Below the pieces are notes generated by a model that saw only the letters and a program-made list of their open reading frames with translations, was not told where the DNA came from and did not search any database. A program made the translations under genes and the position numbers. From assembly GCA_046734795.1 (NCBI GenBank), contig JBKPRX010000011.1, positions 3,560 to 67,559 on the forward strand: a stretch of DNA of 64,000 bases, read 5' to 3'. Of this stretch, positions 31,636-40,936 are shown in pieces (position 1 is the first letter of the stretch; each line of letters opens with the position of its first letter). Origin of the DNA: JBKPRX01 sp046734795. GTDB lineage: Bacteria; Actinomycetota; Thermoleophilia; Gaiellales; Gaiellaceae.

Positions 31636-32223
31636 ATGGCGAGCGAAGGCGCGCGCGACCGGCTTTTACTCGATTACGGCCAGACGACCGACCTGCTTCG
31701 CAGCGTGACCGACATCCGGTTCAAGCTGCTCGCGCTCGTGCCGACGATCTCCGGACTCGCGGTCGGTCTCCTGAGCCGGCATGCGAGCGCTCCGGAGCTC
31801 CTTGCGGTCGGCGGGCTCGGTCTCCTCGCGACGCTCGGAATCGTCGTCTACGAGCTTCGCAACACGCAGCTCTACGACTACGCGATCTACCGGGCGACGG
31901 TGCTCGAGACGGAGCTCGGCCAGATCTCGATCTTCAATCCGCCGCAGCCCGGCGGGCTCTACAGCGAACGGCCCGGTCATGACCTTCGCGTCCTCGGCCT
32001 CGCGACTGCCGGCCATGAACGTGGGCTCGCCTTCGTCTACGGCGCGGCGATCGCCGGGTGGTGCTACCTCGTCGCGTGGGGCGCGCTCAGGGCCGCCGAC
32101 GTCGGTTCGGCGCAGAAGATCGGAGGCGTGATCGGCGCGGTTGCCGGCGCCGTCGTGCTGCTCGAGTTCCTTCGGGTCGACGGCCGTCCGAACAAGCAGG
32201 GCCGTCCGGGACACCGCGGCTAG
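31636..32223 (+). CDS. Four-TM membrane protein of unknown function
   Basis: A 195-residue protein. A 35-residue cytoplasmic N-terminus (EGARDRLLLDYGQTTDLLRS) precedes helices 1-2 (LLALVPTISGLAVGLL, LLAVGGLGLLATLGIVVYEL), a soluble loop with NTQLYDYAIYRATVLETELG, and helices 3-4 (FVYGAAIAGWCYLVAWGAL, GVIGAVAGAVVLLEFL). The family is not recognised; it resembles small SLATT-like or RipA-type membrane proteins in layout only. A TTG nine bases upstream is an alternative start. Confidence 0.7.
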   Translation: MASEGARDRLLLDYGQTTDLLRSVTDIRFKLLALVPTISGLAVGLLSRHASAPELLAVGGLGLLATLGIVVYELRNTQLYDYAIYRATVLETELGQISIFNPPQPGGLYSERPGHDLRVLGLATAGHERGLAFVYGAAIAGWCYLVAWGALRAADVGSAQKIGGVIGAVAGAVVLLEFLRVDGRPNKQGRPGHRG

Positions 32224-32238
32224 CAACGGCCTCGCGAC

Positions 32239-33675
32239 TCAGGCGAGCTCGCGGGCGCGAGCGAGAAGGGCCGCCTCCGCGGTGGACTCGTGCTCCCTTG
32301 CCGACTCGCTCCAGCTCGCGTGCGCGGCCAGAGTCGCGCGAAGCCCGTCGAGCATCTCGTCCAACGCGGCCTCCGACGACGAGCCCGCCTGCCGGCGGGC
32401 GGCGACGCAGGCCGCGGGATCGAGGGCGTCCTGAAGCGTCGCTTCGTCGATCTCGACGGGGCGACCGATCGTGGTCTCGGCTGCAGCAGCAAGGCGCTCG
32501 GGCGTCAGTTGGGACGGGGGCTCGCCCGCGTCGACGAGATCGCGGACCGCGCGCCCGACGATCTTGTGCGCAGTGCGGTAGTCGATGCCTCCGCTCAGCG
32601 CAAGGACGTCGGCAACGTCGGCGGCGGTGACGAAGCTCTCTCGTGCGATCTGGGCGAAGCGCTCGGCTCGAAGCTCGAGGCCCTCGAGCACCGATGCGGT
32701 CAACCGCGCGATCGCGATCGCCTCGTCGAGCGCGCGCGGAACGGTCCCGTTGAGCAGATGGAAGTGATCCGTTCGCGCCGACCCGGTATGCAGAGTCGCG
32801 AGCGCGCTCGCGACGTCGCCGGCGGCCTGACCCGCCTGTGTGCGGATCGCGGCGAGCGCGTAGGGATTCTTCTTCTGCGGCATCAGCGCGCTCGCGCGGC
32901 TGTGGGCGTCTGCGAGCTCGACGAGACCGAACTCCTGGCTTGCGTAGATCTCGAAGTCCTGGCCGAGTTGGCTCTGGTGCGTCGCGGCGATCGCGAGAGC
33001 GGCGAGGAGCTCGAGGTAGACGTCCGCCTGCCACGCGGCGTCCTTCGCATGCTCGACGATGCCGTCACAGCCGAGCAGCTCGGCGAGTCGCGCGCGATCG
33101 AGCGACCAGCGCGAGCCGGCGCTTCCACCGGCGCCGGCGACGCTCGAGCTGAGAATCGCGTGCGAGGCGCGCGCGCGGTCGGAATCGCGAAGCGCCGGGT
33201 ACGCGTATGCCAAGAGCAGGTGGCCGATAGTCGTCGGTTGCGCCGGCTGGAGGTAGGTGTAGTCGATCGCGAGCGCCGTCCGCGTTGCGGTTGCGTGCCG
33301 AACGAGCGCCGCAGCTTGGTCGACGAACGCGTCGTGCAGCTGCAAGACGCCCGCACGAGCCGTCAAGCGAAGAGCGACGCGAAACGCCTCGCGTCGTGGG
33401 CGGCCTGCGCTCAGCCAGCCGGCGGCCGCACGCCCCACGCGCCGCTCGAGCTCGGCTTCGCGTGCGTTGAAGGCGTCGCCAAGCGACGGATCCCACGGAA
33501 ACTCGTCGGCCGGGATCGCGTGCAGCTCCAGCAGGCCCCGAAGGAGCGACTTGGCGTCCTCGCCTGCGAGGTCGCCGCCCTCGACGAGCGCTACCGCGTG
33601 CGCGAGATCCGCGAGCGACAACCCGCGAGCGAGCCGTGGGCCGTGCGCGCTCTCGGCCGAATAGGCCGCCGCCAC
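32239..33675 (-). CDS. Argininosuccinate-lyase-like protein (fumarase/aspartase superfamily)
   Basis: A 478-residue protein with the superfamily signature SALMPQKKNPYALAAIRTQA (about residue 265) and ASL-like segments IDYTYLQPAQPTTIGHLLLA, LGCDGIVEHAKDA, and a C-terminal FVTAADVADVLAL. Several positions that are near-invariant in ArgH differ: THLQ reads TYLQ, GSSxMPQKKN reads ASALMPQKKN, and the N-terminal TGRSRND element is SAGRPRREA. No other arginine gene is nearby. It may be a diverged lyase with another substrate, such as those used in aspartate-dependent nitrogen transfer. The start is GTG. Confidence 0.75.
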   Translation of the reverse strand: MAAAYSAESAHGPRLARGLSLADLAHAVALVEGGDLAGEDAKSLLRGLLELHAIPADEFPWDPSLGDAFNAREAELERRVGRAAAGWLSAGRPRREAFRVALRLTARAGVLQLHDAFVDQAAALVRHATATRTALAIDYTYLQPAQPTTIGHLLLAYAYPALRDSDRARASHAILSSSVAGAGGSAGSRWSLDRARLAELLGCDGIVEHAKDAAWQADVYLELLAALAIAATHQSQLGQDFEIYASQEFGLVELADAHSRASALMPQKKNPYALAAIRTQAGQAAGDVASALATLHTGSARTDHFHLLNGTVPRALDEAIAIARLTASVLEGLELRAERFAQIARESFVTAADVADVLALSGGIDYRTAHKIVGRAVRDLVDAGEPPSQLTPERLAAAAETTIGRPVEIDEATLQDALDPAACVAARRQAGSSSEAALDEMLDGLRATLAAHASWSESAREHESTAEAALLARARELA

Positions 33676-33796
33676 GAGCTCACCCGCAGCGCCACCGCGA
33701 AGCCGCCCGCCCCGCCCCAGCTCCTCAGTCTCCGTCAGGACGAAGACACTAGAGGATCGTCGCGACAGCCTCGATTTGAGCTCGGGCGTTCACGTC

Positions 33797-33811
33797 CGGT
33801 GTCAGACACCG
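33797..33811. repeat. GGTGTCaGACACC palindrome, copy 1
   Basis: A 15-base perfect palindrome around a central A (CGGTGTC-A-GACACCG). A related copy in opposite orientation lies at 33968-33981. The pattern resembles REP-type dispersed palindromes. Confidence 0.5.
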
Positions 33812-33967
33812 CCCTGCGTCAAGGCCGCCGTGTGACGTTTCTGGACCTTTCCTCGACTGCGGTCCACGGGCCTCGCCAGGTCCCTACGCGGTCTGTTCGT
33901 TGCACGTGGCACTCGTTGTGGACGAATCGTCACACAGCTGACACACCGTCCGGCTTGACGACGCGCT

Positions 33968-33981
33968 GTGTCTGACACCGG
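33968..33981. repeat. GTGTCtGACAC palindrome, copy 2 (inverted)
   Basis: GTGTC-T-GACACCGG is the reverse complement of the left part of copy 1 (CCGGTGTCAGACAC), so 14 bases are shared in inverted orientation about 170 bases away. Confidence 0.5.
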
Positions 33982-33999
33982 TTCTCGGCGCGCGGCGAC

Positions 34000-34022
34000 G
34001 TAGCTTCAATATCTGAAGCTAC
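34000..34022. promoter_or_regulatory. Upstream palindrome at lon
   Basis: Perfect 9-bp arms GTAGCTTCA and TGAAGCTAC around a 5-base spacer ATATC. It overlaps or abuts TACTAT (34020-34025), a fair -10 box. It matches neither the HspR site HAIR nor CIRCE, the known heat-shock operators, so it is probably a site for another repressor or activator of lon. Confidence 0.6.
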
Positions 34023-34025
34023 TAT

Positions 34026-34046
34026 GCTCCTATGACGAATAGGAGC
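34026..34046 (+). promoter_or_regulatory. Downstream palindrome at lon, burying an AGGAG ribosome site
   Basis: Perfect 8-bp arms GCTCCTAT and ATAGGAGC around GACGA, starting three bases after the first palindrome. In RNA the right arm contains AGGAG, the best ribosome site for lon if translation starts at GTG 34056; base pairing would hide it. The same bases contain the ATG at 34032, the other possible start. Confidence 0.55.
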
Positions 34047-36359
34047 GTGAAAGCCGTGCAGAAGTACCTGCTCATCCCACTGGAAGACACGGTTGTCTTC
34101 CCGAACATGACGGTCACGCTGCCGCTCGATCCGGGCGGCGATGCGACCGTCCTCCTCGTGCCGCGCCACGAGAGCGTCTACGCGAAGGTCGGAACGGTGG
34201 CCGAGATCGTCGAGACCGGCCGGCTTCCCGGCGGCGCGCCGCTCGTCACCGTCAGCGGGCTCCACAGGGCGTCGCTCCATGCGGCCGAAAGCGGCCCGGA
34301 CGGCCGGCTCTACGTCGAGGTCGACGAGCAACCCGACGAGACGCCGCCGCCCGTCCAGACCCGCGAGCTCGAGACCGAGTACCGCGCGGTCGTGGACGAA
34401 ATCCTCGACCTTCGCGAGGCCGACCCCCGCATCCGCGAGTTCCTGCGATCTGTCGTCGAGCCCGGCGCGCTTGCCGATACGTGCGCGTACTCGCCCGACC
34501 TGACATTCGCGCAGCGAGTCGAGCTGCTCGAGACGCTCGACGTCGTCGAACGGCTCCGGCTTGCGATCGCGTTCCAGCGCGAGCGGCTCGCCGAGCTGCA
34601 GGTACGGCGGCGCATCCGCGACGACGTGGAGTCGGGCGCGCAGGCACAGCAGCGCGAGTACTTCCTCCGCAAGCAGCTCGATTCGATCCGCAAGGAACTC
34701 GGCGAGGACGACGGCTCGGTCGTCGACGAATACCGAAAGAAGATCGACGAGGCGGGCATGCCCGACGAGGTCCGCGAGCAGGCGGAGCGCGAGCTCGGCC
34801 GGCTCGAGCGGACGGGCGACGCGTCGGGCGAGGCGTCGATGATCCGCAGCTACCTCGACTGGCTCCTCGCGGTGCCGTGGGCAAAGACCTCCGAAGAGCG
34901 GCTCGACCCGAAGCTCGCGCGCGAGATCCTCGACGCAGACCACGCAGGACTCGACGACGTCAAGGAGCGCATCGTCGAGTACCTCGCCGTGCGCAAGCTT
35001 CGCGAAGAGCGCGGCATCGCCGAGGACAAGCGGTCCGGCGCGATCCTCACGCTGATCGGCCCGCCCGGAACCGGCAAGACCTCCATCGGCGAGTCGATCG
35101 CGCGGGCACTCAATCGCGAGTTCGTGCGCATGTCGCTCGGCGGCGTGCGCGACGAAGCAGAGATTCGCGGGCATCGACGTACCTACATCGGCGCGTTGCC
35201 GGGACGCCTCGTGCGCGCGCTGCGCGACGCCGGAACGATGAACCCCGTGATCATGCTGGACGAGGTCGACAAGGTCGGCGCCGATTGGCGCGGCGACCCG
35301 TCGGCCGCGCTCCTCGAGGTGCTCGACCCGGCGCAGAACCACTCGTTCCGCGACCACTACCTCGACGTGGAGCTCGATCTCTCGCAGGTCGTCTTCATCG
35401 CGACGGCGAACGTCGCCGAGACGATTCCGGGACCGCTCCTCGATCGCATGGAAGTGATCCGCTTCGACGGCTACACGGTCGACGAGAAGGTCGCTATCGC
35501 ACGCGGCTACCTCTGGCCGCGGCAGCAGGAGAGAAACGGGCTGCGCGCAGACGAAGTCGAGATCTCCGACGAGCTGCTCGCGACGATCGTCGCCGAGTAC
35601 ACGCGCGAGGCCGGTGTCCGTCAGCTCGAGCGTGAGCTCGGGAAGCTGTTGCGCAAGACCGCGACGCGGGTCGCCGCGCGCGACGCCGCGCCTCCGATCG
35701 CGATCGACGTCGCGCAGGTGCGCGACGGATTGGGACGCCAGCGGTTCTGGCAGGAAGCTGCAGAGCGAACCGCCGTACCGGGTGTCGCGACGGGCCTCGC
35801 GGTGACCGGGACCGGCGGCGACGTGCTCTTCGTCGAAGCGACGCGCATGGACGGCGACGGCCGGCTCGTCTTGACCGGCCAGCTCGGTGACGTCATGAAG
35901 GAGTCGGCGCAGATCGCGCTCTCGTGGGTGCGCGCCCACGGCGACGAGCTCGACATTCCGGCCGAGGACGTGCAAGGACAGTCGTTCCACGTGCACGTGC
36001 CGGCGGGCGCGATCCCGAAGGACGGCCCGAGCGCAGGCGTCACGATGACGACGGCACTTGCGTCGCTTCTAACACGGCGACCGGTGAAGCACACGGTCGG
36101 CATGACCGGCGAGGTGACGCTGCAAGGCCGCGTCCTTCCGATCGGCGGTCTGAAGCAAAAGGTCCTCGCAGCCCATGCCGCGGGTCTGACGGAGGTGATC
36201 ATCCCGGAGCGGAACCGTGCCGACCTCGAGGACGTACCCGAGGACGTGCGCGAAGCAATGAAGTTCCATCCGGTGATGACCGTCGACGAGGTGCTCGCGC
36301 TCTCGCTCGAGCCGGCTGCCGATCATCCGCGCATCCATGGCGGCGCGGTGGCGGCATGA
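34032..36359 (+). CDS. lon: ATP-dependent Lon protease
   Basis: A 775-residue Lon (LonA) protease: N-terminal substrate-binding domain (YLLIPLEDTVVFPNMTVTLP), AAA+ module with Walker A GPPGTGKTS (about residue 346), Walker B NPVIMLDEVDKVG, and C-terminal serine protease with the catalytic Ser in PKDGPSAGVTMTTA (about residue 665) and Lys in LPIGGLKQKVLAAHAAG. It degrades misfolded and regulatory proteins in the cytoplasm. The start is uncertain: ATG 34032 fits a leaderless transcript from TACTAT, whereas GTG 34056 fits the AGGAG site and the usual Lon N-terminus. Tandem palindromes at the start imply tight control. Confidence 0.95.
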   Translation: MTNRSVKAVQKYLLIPLEDTVVFPNMTVTLPLDPGGDATVLLVPRHESVYAKVGTVAEIVETGRLPGGAPLVTVSGLHRASLHAAESGPDGRLYVEVDEQPDETPPPVQTRELETEYRAVVDEILDLREADPRIREFLRSVVEPGALADTCAYSPDLTFAQRVELLETLDVVERLRLAIAFQRERLAELQVRRRIRDDVESGAQAQQREYFLRKQLDSIRKELGEDDGSVVDEYRKKIDEAGMPDEVREQAERELGRLERTGDASGEASMIRSYLDWLLAVPWAKTSEERLDPKLAREILDADHAGLDDVKERIVEYLAVRKLREERGIAEDKRSGAILTLIGPPGTGKTSIGESIARALNREFVRMSLGGVRDEAEIRGHRRTYIGALPGRLVRALRDAGTMNPVIMLDEVDKVGADWRGDPSAALLEVLDPAQNHSFRDHYLDVELDLSQVVFIATANVAETIPGPLLDRMEVIRFDGYTVDEKVAIARGYLWPRQQERNGLRADEVEISDELLATIVAEYTREAGVRQLERELGKLLRKTATRVAARDAAPPIAIDVAQVRDGLGRQRFWQEAAERTAVPGVATGLAVTGTGGDVLFVEATRMDGDGRLVLTGQLGDVMKESAQIALSWVRAHGDELDIPAEDVQGQSFHVHVPAGAIPKDGPSAGVTMTTALASLLTRRPVKHTVGMTGEVTLQGRVLPIGGLKQKVLAAHAAGLTEVIIPERNRADLEDVPEDVREAMKFHPVMTVDEVLALSLEPAADHPRIHGGAVAA

Positions 36360-36392
36360 CGCTGGAGCGGTGGCCGGCCGCGGTGGTGGGGC

Positions 36393-36707
36393 ATGCGTTG
36401 CAGGCGGTGTAGCCCGGTTCCCGAGGAGGTCCGCCGCGCGGCGGGCCTCCTCGAACGGCGTTGGACGCTCTCGATCCTCTACGCGTCGATCGAAGGTGCC
36501 GAGCGCTTCAACGAGTTTCGTGACGCGCTCGGCACCGTTCCGCCCGCGACGTTGACGGTGCGCCTCACCGAGCTCGTCGATGCAGGCCTTCTCGAGCGGC
36601 GCGTACTCGATACACGTCCGCCTGCCGTCGAGTACCGACTGACGTCCGACGGCAAGCGCTTCGAGCCTCTGCTGCGCGAGCTCGTTCGCTGCGCGCGCGT
36701 AACCTGA
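36393..36707 (+). CDS. HxlR family winged-helix regulator
   Basis: A 104-residue regulator of the HxlR type: AAGLLERRWTLSILYASIEG (first helices), FNEFRDALGTVPPATLTVRL (recognition helix) and the wing TRPPAVEYRLTSDGKRFEPL. The N-terminus has cysteines (MRCRRCSP) near the position of the redox or aldehyde-sensing Cys of some HxlR/YodB proteins. It is six bases before the ABC exporter gene and probably regulates it, or is transcribed with it. Confidence 0.82.
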   Translation: MRCRRCSPVPEEVRRAAGLLERRWTLSILYASIEGAERFNEFRDALGTVPPATLTVRLTELVDAGLLERRVLDTRPPAVEYRLTSDGKRFEPLLRELVRCARVT

Positions 36708-36713
36708 GCCGCG

Positions 36714-38543
36714 ATGGGCATGTTCTTCCATTCCTCGCAGGCACCGCCGGAACGGCCGGCCGATCCGCTCGTGCGCCGCGCGAACCTGCAACGGATCGGC
36801 GGGCTCTTCAGGCCGTACGAGCTGAGGCTCACGGGCCTGCTCTCGCTGATCGTCGTCTCGGCCGCAATCGGCGTCGTGCCCGCGTTCTTGTTGAAGCGCG
36901 TACTCGAGGCGATCGGCGAGAACGACACGAGGGCGCTGTCGTTCGCAGCCGCAGGGATGATCGTGATCGCGGTCGTGAGCGGAGTGCTCGGCGTGATCCA
37001 GACGTTGCTCTCGAACCAGGTCGGGCAGCGGGTCATGCACGACCTCCGCACGTCGGTGTACCGGCACTTGCAGCGTCTCTCGCTCGCGTTCTTCACGCGC
37101 ACGCGCACGGGCGAAGTGCAGTCGCGCATCGCGAACGACATCGGCGGCGTGCAGAACGTCGTCACGAACACGGCCACCTCGATCGCATCGAACGTGACGA
37201 CAGTCGTCGCGACGATGGTCGGCATGCTGCTCTTGAGCTGGCAGCTCGCGCTCTTTGCGTTTGCGCTGATTCCGGCCTTCGCGTTTCTGACGCGGCGCGT
37301 CGGCCAAGAGCGGCGCCGCATCGCGAAGACGACGCAGGAGACGCTCGCCGACATCTCGAGCCTCGTGCAGGAGTCGCTCTCGGTCTCGGGGATCCTGCTC
37401 GGCAAGACGATGGGGCGCGGGAATGAGCTCGCCGATCGTTTCGAAGTCGACTCGCGCCGGCTCGCCGATCTCGAGGTGCGCCAACGGATGGCCGGCCGCT
37501 GGGTGATGGCTTCGATTCAGACGAGCTTCGCGATCATGCCGGCAGCCGTGTACTGGTTCGGCGGCCTCGCGCTCGCGAACGGGTCGCAGGCGATCTCGAT
37601 CGCGACGCTCGTGGCGTTCACGACCTTGCAGACGCGTTTGTTCTTCCCCGTCGGCTCGTTGCTCGGAGTGAGCCTCGACGTACAGACATCGCTTGCCCTC
37701 TTCGACCGCATCTTCGAGTACCTCGACCAGCGCGTCGACATCGTCGAGAAGGCCGACGCGACGGAGGTCGGGACGGCTGGAGACGTCGGCTTTGACGGCG
37801 TCTGGTTCCGCTACGGCGACGACTGGACGCTGCAGGACATCACGTTCAACGTTCCCGCCGGTACGACGACTGCGCTCGTCGGCGAGACCGGGTCCGGCAA
37901 GACGACGCTCGGTTATCTCACCGCGCGGCTCTACGACGTGAGTCGCGGACGCATCACCATCGACGGCGTCGACATCCGTGATCTGAGCTTCAAGGCGTTG
38001 ACGGATCTCGTCGGCGTCGTGTCACAGGAGACGTATCTCTTCCACGCTTCGGTGCGCGAGAACCTCCGCTTCGCGAAGCCGGATGCGACCGATGCGGAGA
38101 TCGAGCGCGCCGCCGAAGCGGCTCGCATCCATCATGTGATCGCTGCGCTGCCGGAGGGGTACGACACGATCGTCGGCGAGCGTGGCTACCGCTTCTCCGG
38201 CGGCGAGAAGCAGCGGATGGCGATCGCGCGCACGATCTTGCGCAACCCGCCGATCCTCGTCCTCGACGAGGCGACGAGCTCGCTCGACACCGAGACGGAG
38301 CGGCTCGTGCAGGAGGCGCTCGATCGTCTCGCCGAAGGCCGGACGACGATCGCGATCGCGCACCGACTCTCGACCGTGCGCGACGCAGACCAGATCGTCG
38401 TCCTCGACCATGGTCGCATCGTCGAGACGGGCCGGCACGAGGAGCTCGTTCGCGTGGGTGGACGCTACGCAGCCCTGATCGCGAGCGACGCAGAGGTCGC
38501 GAGCGCGCCGGCCCAGCTCTCGGCGCTGGCGCCGGCAAGCTAG
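36714..38543 (+). CDS. ABC exporter, fused membrane and ATPase domains
   Basis: A 609-residue half-transporter. Six helices at about residues 40-330 form the type I exporter membrane domain. The ATPase has Walker A GETGSGKTTLGYL (about residue 390), Q-loop VSQETYLFHASVRENL, signature FSGGEKQRMAIART, Walker B ILVLDEATSSLD and the H-loop AHRLSTV. It should dimerise and export lipids, peptides or drugs; specificity is not readable. The adjacent HxlR regulator suggests induction by a toxic compound. Confidence 0.92.
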   Translation: MGMFFHSSQAPPERPADPLVRRANLQRIGGLFRPYELRLTGLLSLIVVSAAIGVVPAFLLKRVLEAIGENDTRALSFAAAGMIVIAVVSGVLGVIQTLLSNQVGQRVMHDLRTSVYRHLQRLSLAFFTRTRTGEVQSRIANDIGGVQNVVTNTATSIASNVTTVVATMVGMLLLSWQLALFAFALIPAFAFLTRRVGQERRRIAKTTQETLADISSLVQESLSVSGILLGKTMGRGNELADRFEVDSRRLADLEVRQRMAGRWVMASIQTSFAIMPAAVYWFGGLALANGSQAISIATLVAFTTLQTRLFFPVGSLLGVSLDVQTSLALFDRIFEYLDQRVDIVEKADATEVGTAGDVGFDGVWFRYGDDWTLQDITFNVPAGTTTALVGETGSGKTTLGYLTARLYDVSRGRITIDGVDIRDLSFKALTDLVGVVSQETYLFHASVRENLRFAKPDATDAEIERAAEAARIHHVIAALPEGYDTIVGERGYRFSGGEKQRMAIARTILRNPPILVLDEATSSLDTETERLVQEALDRLAEGRTTIAIAHRLSTVRDADQIVVLDHGRIVETGRHEELVRVGGRYAALIASDAEVASAPAQLSALAPAS

Positions 38544-38547
38544 CGCG

Positions 38548-38936
38548 TCAGCTCGGCGGCCACGGTCCGAGCGGCACGCCGATCTCCGCCTCGTGGCCGA
38601 ACGGATCGACGATCCGGCCGACGCGCCAACCGTGCTCGTCGCGTGCAGGCGACAGCTCGATCGCGCCTGCCGTGACCGCCTGCCGGAGGACAGCGTCAGG
38701 GTCGTCGACCACAAGCAGCGTCCAACCCGTGGCTCCGTCGATCGAGCGCGGGCTAAGCCGTCTCATCATCGCGGATGCCGAGGTCACCCAGAACGCTGCG
38801 TCACCGACCGCGACCTGCGCGACGATGTCGTCGCCTTCGCCGATCCGATGGAGCACGCTTGCGCCGAACGCGCTCCCGTCAACGCAACCGCCTCGCTCGG
38901 CGTATCGACCCACGGCTCCGGCTGCACGCTCGTCAT
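38548..38936 (-). pseudogene. VOC/PhnB-like protein with N-terminal frameshift
   Basis: The intact part encodes FGASVLHRIGEGDDIVAQVA through GRIVDPFGHEAEIGVPLGP, a glyoxalase/VOC (PhnB-like) domain. The expected N-terminus MTSVQPEPWVDTPSEAVA is present from ATG 38936 but in another frame. Adding one base at 38880/38881 joins them as AVAFDGSAFGASV, a normal VOC sequence of about 129 residues. The gene is therefore broken by a single-base deletion, or the base was missed in sequencing. Without the repair a 121-residue product from GTG/TTG-type start is possible but lacks the first strand. Confidence 0.75.
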
Positions 38937-39004
38937 CGCGCGAACGCTAGACGGCCGTCGTGCGCCGGAGCGGCGGCCCGCGTTTCGTGCTAAGGATCAG
39001 GCGC

Positions 39005-40156
<1,152 letters not shown>

Positions 40157-40159
40157 CCT

Positions 40160-40936
40160 TCAGGCAACGTAGCCGCCGTCGACTCTGACAAGCGCGCCGG
40201 TCGTGAAGCTCGACGCGTCGCTTGCGAAATAGAGCGCGGCGCCGACGATCTCGTCTGGCTGCCCGCCGCGCTGGAGCGCGAAGCGTTCGGCACGCGCCTC
40301 GAAGGCGCCCATGTCCCACGCTTTGGAGATGTCGGTCAGGAATGGCCCAGCGACGATGCAGTTCACACGCACCGACGACCACGCGTGCGCGAACGCCTGC
40401 GTGATCGCATTCAGTCCCGCCTTCGCGGCCGCGTACGGGATCACGTCCGGACGTGGATAGATGGACGCAGCGCTCGAGATGTTGACGATCGAGCCGCCGC
40501 CGCCCTCAGCCATTCGCGACCCGATAAGCGCAGTCAGTCGAAACGGGCCTTTGAGGTTGACTGCGATCACCTTGTCCCAAAGGTCCTCGCTGACCGCGGC
40601 CGGCTCCGGATAGAGGGGCGACATTCCCGCGTTGTTCACCAGCACGTCGACGCGACCAAACGCGTGGTACGCGGCGTCCGTGAGCTGCTCGAGCTCGCCC
40701 CACCGGCCGACGTGACAGGCCACGGGAAACGCGCGGCGACCGGTTGCCGCAGCGACTTCGTCCGCAACCGCTCGGCATTCGTCGAGCTTGCGGCTCGCGA
40801 TCACGACGTCGGCGCCGGCTGCAGCGAAGCCGAACGCCATCGCGCGTCCGAGCCCCCGGCTCCCACCGGTGACGAGCGCGACACGGCCCGCGAGGTCGAA
40901 CCGCTCCGCAGGCGTCGCCGTCTCGGAGTGGGTCAT
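40160..40936 (-). CDS. SDR family oxidoreductase
   Basis: A 258-residue short-chain dehydrogenase: NAD(P)-binding VTGGSRGLGRAMAFGFAAAG (Gly-rich motif, about residue 20), NNAGMSPLYPEP, catalytic Ser in IVNISSAASIYP and the YxxxK in VIPYAAAKAGLNAI. The C-terminal ALVRVDGGYVA is typical. Its start overlaps the stop of the acyl-CoA synthetase gene (ATGA), so both are in one operon; a role as beta-hydroxyacyl or alcohol dehydrogenase in acyl-CoA metabolism fits. Confidence 0.9.
   Translation of the reverse strand: MTHSETATPAERFDLAGRVALVTGGSRGLGRAMAFGFAAAGADVVIASRKLDECRAVADEVAAATGRRAFPVACHVGRWGELEQLTDAAYHAFGRVDVLVNNAGMSPLYPEPAAVSEDLWDKVIAVNLKGPFRLTALIGSRMAEGGGGSIVNISSAASIYPRPDVIPYAAAKAGLNAITQAFAHAWSSVRVNCIVAGPFLTDISKAWDMGAFEARAERFALQRGGQPDEIVGAALYFASDASSFTTGALVRVDGGYVA

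Larger units (their letters stand above)
33676..34031. other. Long intergenic region upstream of lon
   Basis: A 356-base non-coding stretch between the divergent lyase and lon genes. It contains two copies of a GTGTC/GACAC palindrome, several TGTG/CACA runs, a TTGACG at 33955-33960 that could be a -35 box without a good -10, and, at its right end, tandem palindromes listed separately. No frame in it has coding character or a ribosome site. Confidence 0.6.

Noticed and set aside
33930..35996. Minus-strand open frame of 688 codons opposite lon
   Set aside because: It is a composition artefact: it mirrors lon codons, has no ribosome site and no recognisable motif.
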